Assembly: GCF_041504345.1 (NCBI RefSeq)
Contig: NZ_CP167894.1
Coordinates: 2,542,001 to 2,606,000, forward strand
Source: Vibrio sp. BS-M-Sm-2
GTDB lineage: Bacteria > Pseudomonadota > Gammaproteobacteria > Enterobacterales > Vibrionaceae
DNA length: 64,000 nucleotides
Direction of reading: 5' to 3'
Part shown: positions 19,522 to 28,046 of the stretch, in pieces
How the letters are laid out: each line of letters begins with the position of its first letter
How positions within the stretch are numbered: position 1 is the stretch's first letter
The notes under the pieces: generated by a model
Database searches by the model: none
Seen by the model: the letters and a program-made list of their open reading frames with translations, nothing else
Told to the model about the DNA's origin: nothing
Program-made: the position numbers and the translations under genes

Positions 19522-19953
19522 ATGTTGTTCTTTGATTGGATGAATATGCTGAACCAGAATTTAGAAAAGATTGAGCGCTTCGCCTCTAAGATATGGCGAA
19601 CTCAGGTAAATGAAGAGCCTATTTGTCAATTGAGCTTCAATGAGTATGACTATTTGAAGGTTATTCAAGCATCTCCTGAACCGATCCGATTAACTGATCT
19701 TGCGATTGAGATGCAAGTCACCAAGCCTTCAGCGACCACTATGGTTCAGAGGCTTGAGAGAAAGGGCCTTGTTGAACGTAAAGCTTCGCTCGAAGATGCG
19801 AGATCTAAGCTAGTAGTACTGACCAATAAAGCAGAAGTGGGTTTGGAAGAAGAAAGTAAGATCTATCAGGTTATGGCACAGATACTGGAAAGTCGTTTGT
19901 CTGAGCAAGAGTCTCAACAACTAAATCTATTATTAAATAAGGCTTTGAAGTAA
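19522..19953 (+). CDS. MarR-family transcriptional regulator
   Basis: A 143-residue winged-helix protein with the MarR layout: N-terminal dimer helix, recognition region LAIEMQVTKPSATTMVQRLERKGLVER (about 64-90) and the wing with DARSK (the DxRxxxV/L signature of MarR proteins). MarR proteins usually repress a neighbouring transporter gene and release DNA on binding a small phenolic or toxic ligand. Here the next gene is a MATE efflux pump, and matching palindromes precede both genes. The start is uncertain: the first ATG lacks a ribosome-binding site, and ATGs at 19540 and 19546 are alternatives. The inducing compound cannot be told from sequence. Confidence 0.9.
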   Translation: MLFFDWMNMLNQNLEKIERFASKIWRTQVNEEPICQLSFNEYDYLKVIQASPEPIRLTDLAIEMQVTKPSATTMVQRLERKGLVERKASLEDARSKLVVLTNKAEVGLEEESKIYQVMAQILESRLSEQESQQLNLLLNKALK

Positions 19954-19967
19954 ATAATTTAGATATT

Positions 19968-19986
19968 TAGTTAGTTTTGTTAACTA
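19968..19986. promoter_or_regulatory. Palindromic operator 2 between marR and the MATE gene
   Basis: TAGTTA-N7-TAACTA (inside a slightly longer TTAGTTA/TAACTAA repeat, 19967-19987) has the same half-sites and spacing as operator 1 at 19502-19520. It lies 56 bases before the transporter ATG, where it could control a separate transporter promoter. Confidence 0.72.
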
Positions 19987-20042
19987 ATTTTTCGAGTCAT
20001 ATCTTATTGATATGCGACTCACAAATGAAAGTAGAGTAAAAA

Positions 20043-21380
20043 ATGAGTAACTCAATTAGTCGCCAGTTTTGGCGATACACAATCCCTACCGTGGCAGCCA
20101 TGTTGGTTAATGGCCTGTATCAAGTGGTGGATGGCATCTTCATTGGCCGCTATGTGGGAGCTGATGGGCTTGCAGGTATCAATGTTGCGTGGCCTGTGAT
20201 TGGTTCGATTCTCGGTATTGGTATGTTGGTGGGGGTGGGTACAGGTGCGCTGGTCTCTATTCGCCAAGGTGAAAAAGATACTCAAGGCGCTAAGCAGATC
20301 TTAGCAACGGGTTTAACCTTGCTGTTAGCGATTACGCCTATTGTTTCGGCATTGCTGTTTTTGTTTGCTGATAACTTCTTGCTTTGGCAGGGTGCTGAAG
20401 GGCGAGTGTATGAGCTTGGTCTGCAATACTTACACATTCTGATTGGTGCCGGTGTCTTCACGCTAGGTTCGATCGCGATGCCGTTTTTACTGCGCAATGA
20501 TGACAGCCCTAATCTCGCCACCATATTGATGATCGTTGGTGCGGTAATTAACATCGTACTCGATTACCTGTTTATCGCCCTCTATGGTTGGGAGTTGATG
20601 GGCGCGGCATTAGCAACAGCGATTGCCCAGTTTGTGGTAACGGGTCTCGGCTTGGCTTACTTCTTCTCACGTCGAGCAAACCTACGTTTACGTTGGAATG
20701 AGTTGAGACTGAAGCTCGATGTGATTCCACAAATCTTCGCCATTGGTACATCAAGCTTCTTTATGTACGCTTATGGTTCGATGATGGTGGCGCTGCACAA
20801 TGCGTTGTTCTCCCAATATGGCGATCAGTTGATGATTGGCGCTTACGCGATTTTGGGTTACATCGTGACGGTTTATTATCTCACAGCTGAAGGTATCGCC
20901 AACGGTATGCAACCTTTGGTGAGTTACAACCATGGCGCGCGTAACCAAGCGAATATCCGTAAGCTACTTAAGATTGCGATGATGAGTTCGGTATTGATTG
21001 GTGTGGCGTTCGTGTTGCTTCTGAACGCGTTCCCACGGGAGTTTGTATCAGTATTTAACTCAGACGAACCTCAGCTAGTTGAGTACACCGTGTTGGGTAT
21101 TCGACTTCACATGTTTGCACTGGCGCTGGATGGCTTCTTGGTAGTAGCAGGAGCTTACTATCAAGCAGTGAACAAGGGCAGCAAAGCGATGTTTGTGACG
21201 ATAGGTAATATGCTTATCCAACTACCTTTCTTGTACATTATGCCTAAGTTGTATGGTGTGCCGGGGATCTGGATTGCGTACCCACTGTCTAACATCGCGC
21301 TAAGTGTGGTGGTGATGGTAATGCTCTACAAAGACCTAAAGAAGCTCGATGCCTCGCCGATGGAAACAGCGACGGCATAG
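20043..21380 (+). CDS. MATE-family multidrug/Na+ antiporter
   Basis: The 445-residue protein has about 12 hydrophobic segments arranged as two six-helix halves, as in MATE efflux pumps, which export cationic drugs in exchange for Na+ or H+. The N-terminal part (FWRYTIPTVAAMLVNGLYQVVDGIFIGRYVGADGLAGI, residues 9-46 overall) shows the typical family pattern with the VDGIFIGRYVG motif in helix 1-2. Coupling ion and substrates cannot be read from sequence. It is downstream of marR with a shared operator and ends in a terminator shared with ubiV. Confidence 0.92.
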   Translation: MSNSISRQFWRYTIPTVAAMLVNGLYQVVDGIFIGRYVGADGLAGINVAWPVIGSILGIGMLVGVGTGALVSIRQGEKDTQGAKQILATGLTLLLAITPIVSALLFLFADNFLLWQGAEGRVYELGLQYLHILIGAGVFTLGSIAMPFLLRNDDSPNLATILMIVGAVINIVLDYLFIALYGWELMGAALATAIAQFVVTGLGLAYFFSRRANLRLRWNELRLKLDVIPQIFAIGTSSFFMYAYGSMMVALHNALFSQYGDQLMIGAYAILGYIVTVYYLTAEGIANGMQPLVSYNHGARNQANIRKLLKIAMMSSVLIGVAFVLLLNAFPREFVSVFNSDEPQLVEYTVLGIRLHMFALALDGFLVVAGAYYQAVNKGSKAMFVTIGNMLIQLPFLYIMPKLYGVPGIWIAYPLSNIALSVVVMVMLYKDLKKLDASPMETATA

Positions 21381-21404
21381 GTTGTGTTTCTTAAGTCGAA
21401 TTAG

Positions 21405-21433
21405 AAAGGTCTAGCGAATGCTAGACCTTTTTT
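21405..21433. terminator. Bidirectional terminator between the MATE gene and ubiV
   Basis: AAAGGTCTAGC and GCTAGACCTTT form an 11-bp stem with loop GAAT and a T-run. It lies between convergent genes. Confidence 0.88.
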
Positions 21434-21465
21434 GTATCTGTTGCTGGTTAGTCCAATGCGAAGAA

Positions 21466-22344
21466 CTAAATGTTCTTAACGTCTAAACCTGCAAGCTGAT
21501 GCCAGTAACCATTACATTGGCGGCTTTCAATCTTCATCGGTTTTTGACCTTGCTCGTTTGCTCTGAAATTATTGATTTCAGAGAAGGTATCGATACCGAG
21601 TGGGCTTAAACGAACCACATCAACCAGGTCGTGCATGTTTGGCAAATCATTGACTAGGTTGTAGCAGTAGCCTGATTGTGTCTGGATACCATTAAGGTTG
21701 AATACTGATTGGCCTTCTTGGCTTTCTACTTGTAGCCCTGTTGGGTACTTGATACAGCATGTTTCGCAATCGTCTTTAGCTTTGTTTTCTGCGCGAGCTG
21801 TAAAGCAGCGAGCCGAGTAAGCAAGCGGTAGATAGCCGTGGCTAAATACTTCTACTTCGAATTTGTTGCGGATGTTCAGCTCTTCGCACTGTGTCATTAC
21901 GTTGCTTAGCCATTCGCGAGAAAGCTCAACCGGCATACACCAACGCGTCATACCTTGTTTCAAGAACAGGTTCAGTGTGCGTGCGTTATATGTGTTTACT
22001 GCAGGGCCGACCACGAAAGGTACTTTGCTTTCGCTAGCTAGTTGAATTGCAGATACATCATTGGCTTCGATCGCAAAGTCACCATTATCGATGTACTTCT
22101 TCATGATGTTGACTTCGCTTGGCGCTTCTAGCAATGCCATGGTCGAGAGTACAACTTGCTTACCGGAAGCAGACAGCTCTTTAGCAATGTCCATCCAGTG
22201 TTTCGCTTTCATCTCTCGACGCTTTGAACATACAGCTTCACCTAGGTAGATGATGTCAGCAGAGCTTGATTTCGCTTGCTCATAGAAGCTTTCAACGTCT
22301 TGTTTTGGCCAAAAATAAAGTAGAGGGCCTAATGCGTATTTCAT
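21466..22344 (-). CDS. ubiV: O2-independent ubiquinone biosynthesis protein UbiV
   Basis: UbiV and UbiU form a complex with 4Fe-4S clusters that hydroxylates the ubiquinone ring without oxygen, together with UbiT. The product (292 residues from the ATG at 22344, which has a GGAGA box) is a U32-type TIM-barrel protein close to E. coli YhbV. The four cluster ligands fall at the E. coli positions: Cys39 (EAVCSKRR), Cys180 (SARCFTAR), Cys193 and Cys197 (DDCETCC). It is 18 bases downstream of ubiU and probably in the same mRNA. An ATG four codons upstream overlaps the ribosome-binding site and is less likely. Confidence 0.95.
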   Translation of the reverse strand: MKYALGPLLYFWPKQDVESFYEQAKSSSADIIYLGEAVCSKRREMKAKHWMDIAKELSASGKQVVLSTMALLEAPSEVNIMKKYIDNGDFAIEANDVSAIQLASESKVPFVVGPAVNTYNARTLNLFLKQGMTRWCMPVELSREWLSNVMTQCEELNIRNKFEVEVFSHGYLPLAYSARCFTARAENKAKDDCETCCIKYPTGLQVESQEGQSVFNLNGIQTQSGYCYNLVNDLPNMHDLVDVVRLSPLGIDTFSEINNFRANEQGQKPMKIESRQCNGYWHQLAGLDVKNI

Positions 22345-22362
22345 TGAGTTCTCCATTTGGCT

Positions 22363-23376
22363 CTATTGCCATTTACGGTGATAAGCGCCAAGCGTGGTTT
22401 GTGTACCTTCAGATACATTCGCCAGTGTCGCATTCCAAGCTTGTTCAACTTGGTATTGTTCTGGGTTCGCTAAGTAGCGATCGATAGCAGCGCGCCAAGT
22501 ACGAGTCACTTGCTCGACATAAGCAGGGCTGCGTTGGCGGCCTTCAATCTTCACTGAGGCAACGTTTGCAGCGAAAAGCTCAGGCAACATGGATAGCGTG
22601 TTGAGGCTGGTGGGCTCTTCAAGTGCGTGATAGCGCTTACGTTCACCATCGATCTCGGCTTCAAAGCGGCCTTTACACAGCGTTGGGTAGCCAGCGTTCT
22701 CACCTGCTTCATACTTATCGATAAGGATCTCATTCAAGCGAGACTCTAGGCCCGTTTCTGTTTCTTGCCAGCGAACGTATTTCGCAGGAGAACAAGCGCC
22801 CACTGTGTTTGGTGATTCGCCCGTCATGTATGAAGAGAGGTAGCATCGGCCTTCTGCCATGATACACAAGCTACCAAAAGCGAATACTTCAAGGTCAACG
22901 TCAGAAGTGATGTTACGAGAAAGCTGTTTAACCTGATGAATTGATAATACGCGCGGCAATACGACACGTTTAACGTTGAAGTTTTTGTGGTAGAAGTCGA
23001 TAGCCGCCGCATTGGTCGCAGATGCTTGTACCGATAGGTGCAGTTCTAGATTTGGATATTTGTTTGCAGCGTACTCAAGCACAGCGATGTCTGCGATGAT
23101 CAGCGCATCAACACCCAGTGCAGCGGCGTTGTCTACGGCATTGGTCCAACGGTCGAAGCCATTTGGGTGAGCAAACGTATTTAGAGCAACATGAATTTTC
23201 TTGTTGTGGTCATGTACATACTGCACAGCACGATCGAGCTTTTTACCCGCAAAGTTTAGGCCTGCAAAGTGTCGGGCATTGGTATCGTCTTTGAATCCGA
23301 TATAGACAGCATCCGCACCGCAATCAATGGCGGTTTTCAAAGCAGGTAAGTTACCCGCTGGGCATAAGAGTTCCAT
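22363..23376 (-). CDS. ubiU: O2-independent ubiquinone biosynthesis protein UbiU
   Basis: UbiU is the U32-family partner of UbiV in anaerobic ring hydroxylation. The 337-residue protein begins MELLCPAGNLPALKTAIDCGADAVYIG, the family N-terminus, and has the cluster-ligand cysteines in FGSLCIMAEGRC (about 169-176 region), VGACSPAKY and PTLCKGRF. These correspond to the four Cys reported for the E. coli protein. It precedes ubiV on the minus strand; ubiT lies further right on the plus strand, with rocS placed between. Confidence 0.95.
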   Translation of the reverse strand: MELLCPAGNLPALKTAIDCGADAVYIGFKDDTNARHFAGLNFAGKKLDRAVQYVHDHNKKIHVALNTFAHPNGFDRWTNAVDNAAALGVDALIIADIAVLEYAANKYPNLELHLSVQASATNAAAIDFYHKNFNVKRVVLPRVLSIHQVKQLSRNITSDVDLEVFAFGSLCIMAEGRCYLSSYMTGESPNTVGACSPAKYVRWQETETGLESRLNEILIDKYEAGENAGYPTLCKGRFEAEIDGERKRYHALEEPTSLNTLSMLPELFAANVASVKIEGRQRSPAYVEQVTRTWRAAIDRYLANPEQYQVEQAWNATLANVSEGTQTTLGAYHRKWQ

Positions 23377-23449
23377 TTGCTCACTACCAGTAGAATTAAG
23401 TTGAAGCGGGCATTTTATGAAGAATTGTGAATGACGGAATTGATGTAAG

Positions 23450-23473
23450 GCAGGTTTAGATGGATAAATCTGC
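23450..23473. terminator. Weak terminator or hairpin between rocS and ubiU
   Basis: GCAGGTTTA and TAAATCTGC pair over nine positions with one G-U, loop GATGGA. On the minus strand (direction of rocS) only a weak pyrimidine stretch follows; on the plus strand TTTT follows but no gene lies upstream. Confidence 0.4.
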
Positions 23474-23553
23474 TTTTACTCCGTTTGAGGTACTGACGAG
23501 TGACCGTTTTACATGTTGGCTTGGCTTGAACGTGAGATATTTGAATCGGCTTG

Positions 23554-25596
23554 TTAGTTCTTATGGCGACGATTTTGGGCAAATAGCTCTTCGACATCTT
23601 GTTTTGGTTGAGGGCGATAGAAGTGAAAGCCTTGAATTGAACTACAATTGAGGTTAGACAGTAGAGTCGCTTGCTCACTGGTTTCTACACCTTCAGCAAC
23701 CACGGTTAAATCGAGAGACTTACCAAGGTTGATGATGTTTTCAATTACAGTAATTTGCTTTGGTAGGGTATCGATATCAGAGATGAAAGCACGGTCTATC
23801 TTAAGTTCATCAATTGGGAAGCGAGCTAGGTAAGATAGTGATGAGTAACCGGTACCGAAATCATCAATCGATAGAGCGAAGCCGAGCTTTTTAATCGCGT
23901 TGAGCATTTGCAGTGTGTGTTCACTGTCACTCATCACCGCGCTTTCCGTTAGCTCAAATGTAATCGCACTTGGGTCAAGCTCTGTCGAACGCAGCAGCTT
24001 TTCCATGTAATCAATCAGCTTCGGATTTCCAAACTGTTCAGGAGAAAGGTTGATTGCTACACGACCAGGGAGAATTCCCTGCATCTTCCAGCGCTTAACC
24101 GTAGCAAATACTTCACGCATAACCACGCGACCAAGTTGTTCGATAAGGCCGGCTCGCTCCGCTACAGGGATGAACGCCGCTGGACTAATATAACCCTCTA
24201 CAGGATGTTTCCAACGAACTAGAGCTTCAGCGCCGTTGATGGTGAAATCTCGTGCGTTGACCTTAGGTTGATACCAAACCTCAAGTCCATTCTGTTGCAG
24301 CGCTTTTTGTAGTTCAATCTCCAGCCACAGTCGCATACGCGCTTCTTTGTTCATCTGTTCGTTGAACTTGATTAGACGATTGCGACCACGATCTTTGGCT
24401 TCATACATTGCTGTGTCTGCATTTTGCAGCAAGATACGAGCATCAGTACCGTCTTGAGGAAAGCTCACACTACCAATCGAGCAGGCTAAGCGTTTACTAA
24501 AATGGTGAAGATCGAAAGGTTGATTGATCAGGGAAATGATCTTTTCAGCGAGCATTTCAGGTGTTCGCTGATGTTCGGGTTCTGGCAGGATAATACCAAA
24601 TTCATCACCGCCTAAATGCCCAATTACGGCTTTACGAGGCAGTAAGCGTTTAAGGCGTGAGGCGACTTCTTTAATCACTTTGTCACCGATGTGATGACCA
24701 AGTGAATCATTGATATTTTTAAAGTTATCAATGTCTAAGTAAAGCATCACAACCGGCGTATCGTTGTGAATGAATTGCTCAAGACGCTTAGTAAACCCAA
24801 CTCGGTTGTAGAGCTTGGTCAGTGCATCGATGTAGGCATCTTCACTGTTTGCCGATGTATATTGTTTTGCGGTTTCTTGTGCGTCTTGAATAAGCACCAA
24901 CTGAGTGTTACTTCCAAGAACGGTGGTAGAGTCGATGTTGAGCTGAACCTTACGTTCAAAGCCGCATCGGGCACCCGTTAAGCAAACCAAACCAGACTCA
25001 GAAATAATAGAGCTGAGTTTATTATTGAAGACTGTTTTGGTTTGTTCATCGATAAATAGGCGTCCCAACTCTTCGCCAATTAACTCTATGGTGGAGTTAA
25101 AGCCAAGCAAGCGCGCTGCAGCTGGGTTGGATGACAAGATGTAGTCACTTTCAACTAGCAGTAACCCGTCTGGGAGTAGGTGAGATAGTTTGTGAAATTT
25201 TGCTTCAGATTCTTCTAAAGAACGGACGAGTACTTGGTTTTCTGATGTGTCGAAGGCATGAAAGACAATGTAGTCAGTTTTGTTGCCATTGGTAAGCGGA
25301 GACAGGCTGAAGTGAAGGCTGGTATCGAGATCGGTTTCGTTGAGGGTGACTTCGGCCTCAATCGACTCGCCATTAAATGCACGCTCATAGTAAGGTTTAA
25401 GGTGCTGGTAGAATTGCTCGCCTAATGTTTGACGGTCATTCATGCCTACAAGCTCTGTTTGACTCAAGCCAGCAATATCGCAGTAACGCTCATTCACCAT
25501 AAAATAGTTATGTTGAGCATCAAGTACTGCGAAAAAGAACGGACTGTTTGCAGTTAGCTGGGTAAACCAATGTTGTAGTTGCTGGGGAGGCATCAA
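23554..25596 (-). CDS. rocS: PAS-GGDEF-EAL cyclic di-GMP signalling protein RocS
   Basis: The 680-residue protein has an N-terminal PAS domain (about 8-118), a second PAS-like domain (about 130-245), a GGDEF domain with intact GGDEF at 329-333, and an EAL domain with EALVRW at 457-462 and DDFGTGYSSLSYL. It has no membrane segment, so it should be cytosolic. With both motifs intact it could make or degrade c-di-GMP. The identification with V. cholerae RocS (regulator of rugose/smooth switching and motility) rests on domain order and on its place between ubiU and ubiT. Which activity dominates cannot be read from sequence. Confidence 0.9.
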   Translation of the reverse strand: MMPPQQLQHWFTQLTANSPFFFAVLDAQHNYFMVNERYCDIAGLSQTELVGMNDRQTLGEQFYQHLKPYYERAFNGESIEAEVTLNETDLDTSLHFSLSPLTNGNKTDYIVFHAFDTSENQVLVRSLEESEAKFHKLSHLLPDGLLLVESDYILSSNPAAARLLGFNSTIELIGEELGRLFIDEQTKTVFNNKLSSIISESGLVCLTGARCGFERKVQLNIDSTTVLGSNTQLVLIQDAQETAKQYTSANSEDAYIDALTKLYNRVGFTKRLEQFIHNDTPVVMLYLDIDNFKNINDSLGHHIGDKVIKEVASRLKRLLPRKAVIGHLGGDEFGIILPEPEHQRTPEMLAEKIISLINQPFDLHHFSKRLACSIGSVSFPQDGTDARILLQNADTAMYEAKDRGRNRLIKFNEQMNKEARMRLWLEIELQKALQQNGLEVWYQPKVNARDFTINGAEALVRWKHPVEGYISPAAFIPVAERAGLIEQLGRVVMREVFATVKRWKMQGILPGRVAINLSPEQFGNPKLIDYMEKLLRSTELDPSAITFELTESAVMSDSEHTLQMLNAIKKLGFALSIDDFGTGYSSLSYLARFPIDELKIDRAFISDIDTLPKQITVIENIINLGKSLDLTVVAEGVETSEQATLLSNLNCSSIQGFHFYRPQPKQDVEELFAQNRRHKN

Positions 25597-25851
25597 AGTA
25601 CTACCAATTCTCCAAGAGCTTGAATATTCACTATCGATAAATATTTATTACTTTTTGTGTAGCTATCGATATTTACCTGTGAGTGCAGCGAACCGCTGTA
25701 ATTCTCATTACCTGAGTTACTATAACTGTGATTTTCAGGATATTAAAGGTCGAGCATCAAACAGAAGTTAATTTGATACATAACAGTAACTGAGATCTCA
25801 ACATCATCTATGATGTATTCCATATTATTGACAAAGTTACGGATAAGTCAC
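25597..25851. promoter_or_regulatory. Divergent rocS / ubiT regulatory region
   Basis: This 255-bp stretch holds two direct copies of CTATCGATA (25631-25639 and 25663-25671), spaced 32 bp, about three helical turns. Each contains the palindrome TATCGATA. They lie just upstream of rocS and could bind a regulator on one DNA face. I found no clean -10/-35 pair and only a poor FNR-like match (25773-25786). Confidence 0.45.
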
Positions 25852-26379
25852 GTGATAAACAAGATTCGCACTCAACTAGTTCAAAATGCCGCATCAATTT
25901 TGCGATCTCCAGTCCAGTTATTGCCTAAAACAGTACAAAAAAGAGCCTTGTTGGAGGCGCTTAAGAATGTCTTTAAGGAAGCTTTAGAGGACGGTGACTT
26001 TGAATTTTTAGAAGACAAGTGGCTTAAAGTCTCAATAAAAGATATGGGGTTAAGTTGGTGTATTAGCTACAAAAATGAGCAACTAGTTGTAGCTGATAAA
26101 GAGGTGGCTGAAGATGTAAGCTTTAGCGGTAATCTTAACGATCTTGTGTTGATTGCGGGGCGTAAAGAAGACCCAGATACGCTTTTCTTCCAACGTAGAC
26201 TGTCTATTGAGGGCGATACCGAGTTAGGTTTAGAAGTTAAAAACTTGATGGATAGCGTAGATTTGGACGTATTGCCGAGCCCTATGAAAACTTTGTTAAA
26301 TCAATTAGCTGATTTTGTGCAGAAGGGAGTACAATCCCCAGATACACAAAGTGAGGTAATGAATGCTTATTCGAACTGA
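25852..26379 (+). CDS. ubiT: Ubiquinone biosynthesis accessory protein UbiT
   Basis: UbiT is an SCP2-domain lipid-binding protein required for anaerobic ubiquinone synthesis with UbiU and UbiV. From the GTG at 25852 the product has 175 residues, matching E. coli YhbT, and begins MINKIRTQLV, comparable to its MLDKLRSRIV. Conserved blocks include DGDFEFLEDKWL, DVSFSGNLNDLVLIA and the signature RKEDPDTLFFQRRLSIEGDTELGL. An ATG at 25810 would add 14 residues and cannot be excluded. Its 3' end overlaps yhbS by 17 bases. Confidence 0.92.
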   Translation: MINKIRTQLVQNAASILRSPVQLLPKTVQKRALLEALKNVFKEALEDGDFEFLEDKWLKVSIKDMGLSWCISYKNEQLVVADKEVAEDVSFSGNLNDLVLIAGRKEDPDTLFFQRRLSIEGDTELGLEVKNLMDSVDLDVLPSPMKTLLNQLADFVQKGVQSPDTQSEVMNAYSN

Positions 26380-26866
26380 AGCACCGGCAGATATACTTGT
26401 CATCGATCGTTTATTGAAATCTGTTTTTGAAACAGATGCAGAAGCTAACTTGGTTATGAATTTGCGTGAGAATAGCCATTTAACGCTATCGCTGGTCGCT
26501 TGTTCTGATGAAGGCGAAGTGGTCGGTCACCTGATGTTTAGTCCTATCACTCTTGATGGTGATGATCATAACTGGCAAGGGCTTGCACCTCTCGCCGTGA
26601 AGGAAGAGTTCCGCAATCAAGGTATTGCCACATCACTGGTTGAAGATGCGTTTTCTACTTTGGTTGATTTCGGTTATCCAGCCTGCGTTGTGTTGGGTGA
26701 TCCAGCTTATTACGGTCGCTTTGGTTTCAAAGCTGCAAGTGAATTTGGCCTGAGTTGTACTTGGGATGTGCCAGAAGGCGCCTTTCAAGCGATTGAGTTG
26801 GTAGAAGGTGCTCTTACGGGGCGTCCTGGCGAGGTAGCTTACAGCCCAGAGTTCAACGAGTTATAA
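26363..26866 (+). CDS. yhbS: GNAT N-acetyltransferase YhbS
   Basis: A 167-residue GCN5-related acetyltransferase close to E. coli YhbS in length and sequence. The acetyl-CoA-binding motif A is PLAVKEEFRNQGIATSLVEDA (about 75-95, with RNQGIA), followed by VLGDPAYYGRFGF, a segment characteristic of the YhbS group. The substrate is unknown. It overlaps ubiT and is probably co-transcribed, the same pairing as in E. coli (yhbT-yhbS), which hints at but does not prove a joint role. Confidence 0.9.
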   Translation: MLIRTEAPADILVIDRLLKSVFETDAEANLVMNLRENSHLTLSLVACSDEGEVVGHLMFSPITLDGDDHNWQGLAPLAVKEEFRNQGIATSLVEDAFSTLVDFGYPACVVLGDPAYYGRFGFKAASEFGLSCTWDVPEGAFQAIELVEGALTGRPGEVAYSPEFNEL

Positions 26867-26909
26867 AGCTATTTCCAACGCAATATGATGCAAACTGATT
26901 TGGTCTAAA

Positions 26910-26938
26910 TAAAGGAGCTTGATGCTCCTTTATTTTTT
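26910..26938 (+). terminator. Terminator after yhbS
   Basis: TAAAGGAGC and GCTCCTTTA form a 9-bp stem with loop TTGAT, followed by six T. It closes the ubiT-yhbS unit. Confidence 0.88.
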
Positions 26939-27026
26939 GTTAGTATCAGCCCAACTCTAATGGACTGTTTTAAAGTTTGCTCTGATTAAGCCTCCCACCA
27001 CCAACCTAAGGTTATAACTGCTAGAT

Positions 27027-27425
27027 ATGTCACAAACACACGCACAATACCTGCAAGAGATGGGCATAAGCCAATGGGAGCTTAGTCACCCAGAACGTTT
27101 GGCGGGTTATGAATCTAAACTGACTCCGCTAGCGAGTGATTGCAAGTTACTTTTGGTTTCGCCTGAAAAACCTCAGGAAGATCTCGCCGTGATGTTTGAG
27201 CGTGTACTCAAGAGTATCAAGCTTGATTTATCTCAGGCACTACACGTTCAGCCTCAACACCTAACTTATATCGAACTCGGTGATGTTGAATGGGTATGGT
27301 TTGCTGGGTGTGAGTCTGCCCAAGAGCTGAATGCAAAAACGCTTCAATCTCCATTACTGTCTGACATCAATGGTAATAACCAACATCGCCGCGACTTATG
27401 GCAACAAATTTGTGCTTATGACTAA
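27027..27425 (+). CDS. holD: DNA polymerase III psi subunit HolD
   Basis: HolD (psi) links the clamp loader to the chi subunit and through it to SSB. The 132-residue protein has the psi layout: an N-terminal peptide that binds the clamp loader, then a chi-binding fold. The early YLQEMGISQWELSHPERL block is typical of the family. It overlaps rimI (ATGACTAA), the holD-rimI pair known from E. coli. Confidence 0.9.
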   Translation: MSQTHAQYLQEMGISQWELSHPERLAGYESKLTPLASDCKLLLVSPEKPQEDLAVMFERVLKSIKLDLSQALHVQPQHLTYIELGDVEWVWFAGCESAQELNAKTLQSPLLSDINGNNQHRRDLWQQICAYD

Positions 27426-27873
27426 TCAATTTTTACCGACTTCACAACAACACCTAGACGCTATTTGGCAGATAGAGCAGACCGCGCATTCTCACCCTTG
27501 GTCTGAAACCATGATTCGCGATCTCGATAGTCGAGGTGCTTGTCATCATGTTCTTGAAGTCGATGGGCAAGTAGTCGGATACTTCTTCGCCCAGAACATC
27601 GTTGGTGAAGTCACGTTACTTAATATTGCGGTAGACCCAAGCCAACAAGGCAAAGGGTATGGGAAAGCGTTAACTGAATATTTCCTTGATATGTGCGAAC
27701 AAGCTGACGCCGAGAGTGCTTGGCTGGAAGTTCGTGAAAGTAATGTGCATGCTTTTAATCTTTACGAGAAGGCTGGCTTTAATGAAGTCGACCGTCGTCG
27801 TAATTATTACCCAACCAAGCAAGGCAACGAAGATGCGATCATTATGAGCTATCTTTTCATGTCGTTTAGCTAA
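27418..27873 (+). CDS. rimI: Ribosomal protein S18-alanine N-acetyltransferase RimI
   Basis: RimI acetylates the N-terminal alanine of ribosomal protein S18. I use the ATG at 27418, which overlaps the holD stop and gives 151 residues (E. coli 148); the longer frame from 27331 lies inside holD and is unlikely to be translated. The GNAT core LLNIAVDPSQQGKGYGKAL holds the acetyl-CoA loop QGKGYG, and the C-terminal LYEKAGFNEVDRRRNYYP and EDAIIMS blocks are diagnostic for RimI. Confidence 0.94.
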   Translation: MTNQFLPTSQQHLDAIWQIEQTAHSHPWSETMIRDLDSRGACHHVLEVDGQVVGYFFAQNIVGEVTLLNIAVDPSQQGKGYGKALTEYFLDMCEQADAESAWLEVRESNVHAFNLYEKAGFNEVDRRRNYYPTKQGNEDAIIMSYLFMSFS

Positions 27874-27946
27874 TCATATTATGTCTTTTAGCTAACCCTA
27901 AATAGCTAACCACAGAATCAGCGATAAATAGGGTGTAAACTGACCC

Positions 27947-27975
27947 TTTAGAAAGTGACACGCTTTCTGTATAAT
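27947..27975 (+). promoter_or_regulatory. Candidate promoter upstream of prfC
   Basis: A perfect TATAAT (27970-27975) is 17 bp after TTTAGA (27947-27952). Transcription would start near 27982, only nine bases before a strong terminator stem. Confidence 0.55.
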
Positions 27976-27990
27976 CCGCACACAGAATTC

Positions 27991-28020
27991 AAGGGCAAGT
28001 ATTATCTACTTGCCCTTTTT
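27991..28020 (+). terminator. Terminator in the prfC leader
   Basis: AAGGGCAAGTA and TACTTGCCCTT form a perfect 11-bp stem with loop TTATC and a T-run. It ends 27 bases before the prfC start and follows the TATAAT closely, so it either ends the holD-rimI transcript or attenuates prfC. Confidence 0.85.
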
Positions 28021-28046
28021 ACGCTTTAGATCAGCAAAGGGCGACT

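Noticed and set aside
23415..23678. Minus-strand 87-codon frame between ubiU and rocS
   Set aside because: It overlaps the rocS 3' end in another frame and has no recognisable feature.
25773..25786. FNR-like site TTGATACATAACAG before ubiT
   Set aside because: The second half-site matches only three of five consensus bases; FNR control is plausible from E. coli but this site is not convincing.
27331..27417. Longer N-terminus of RimI
   Set aside because: The added 29 residues are inside holD, unlike RimI, and the ATG at 27418 overlaps the holD stop as in E. coli.
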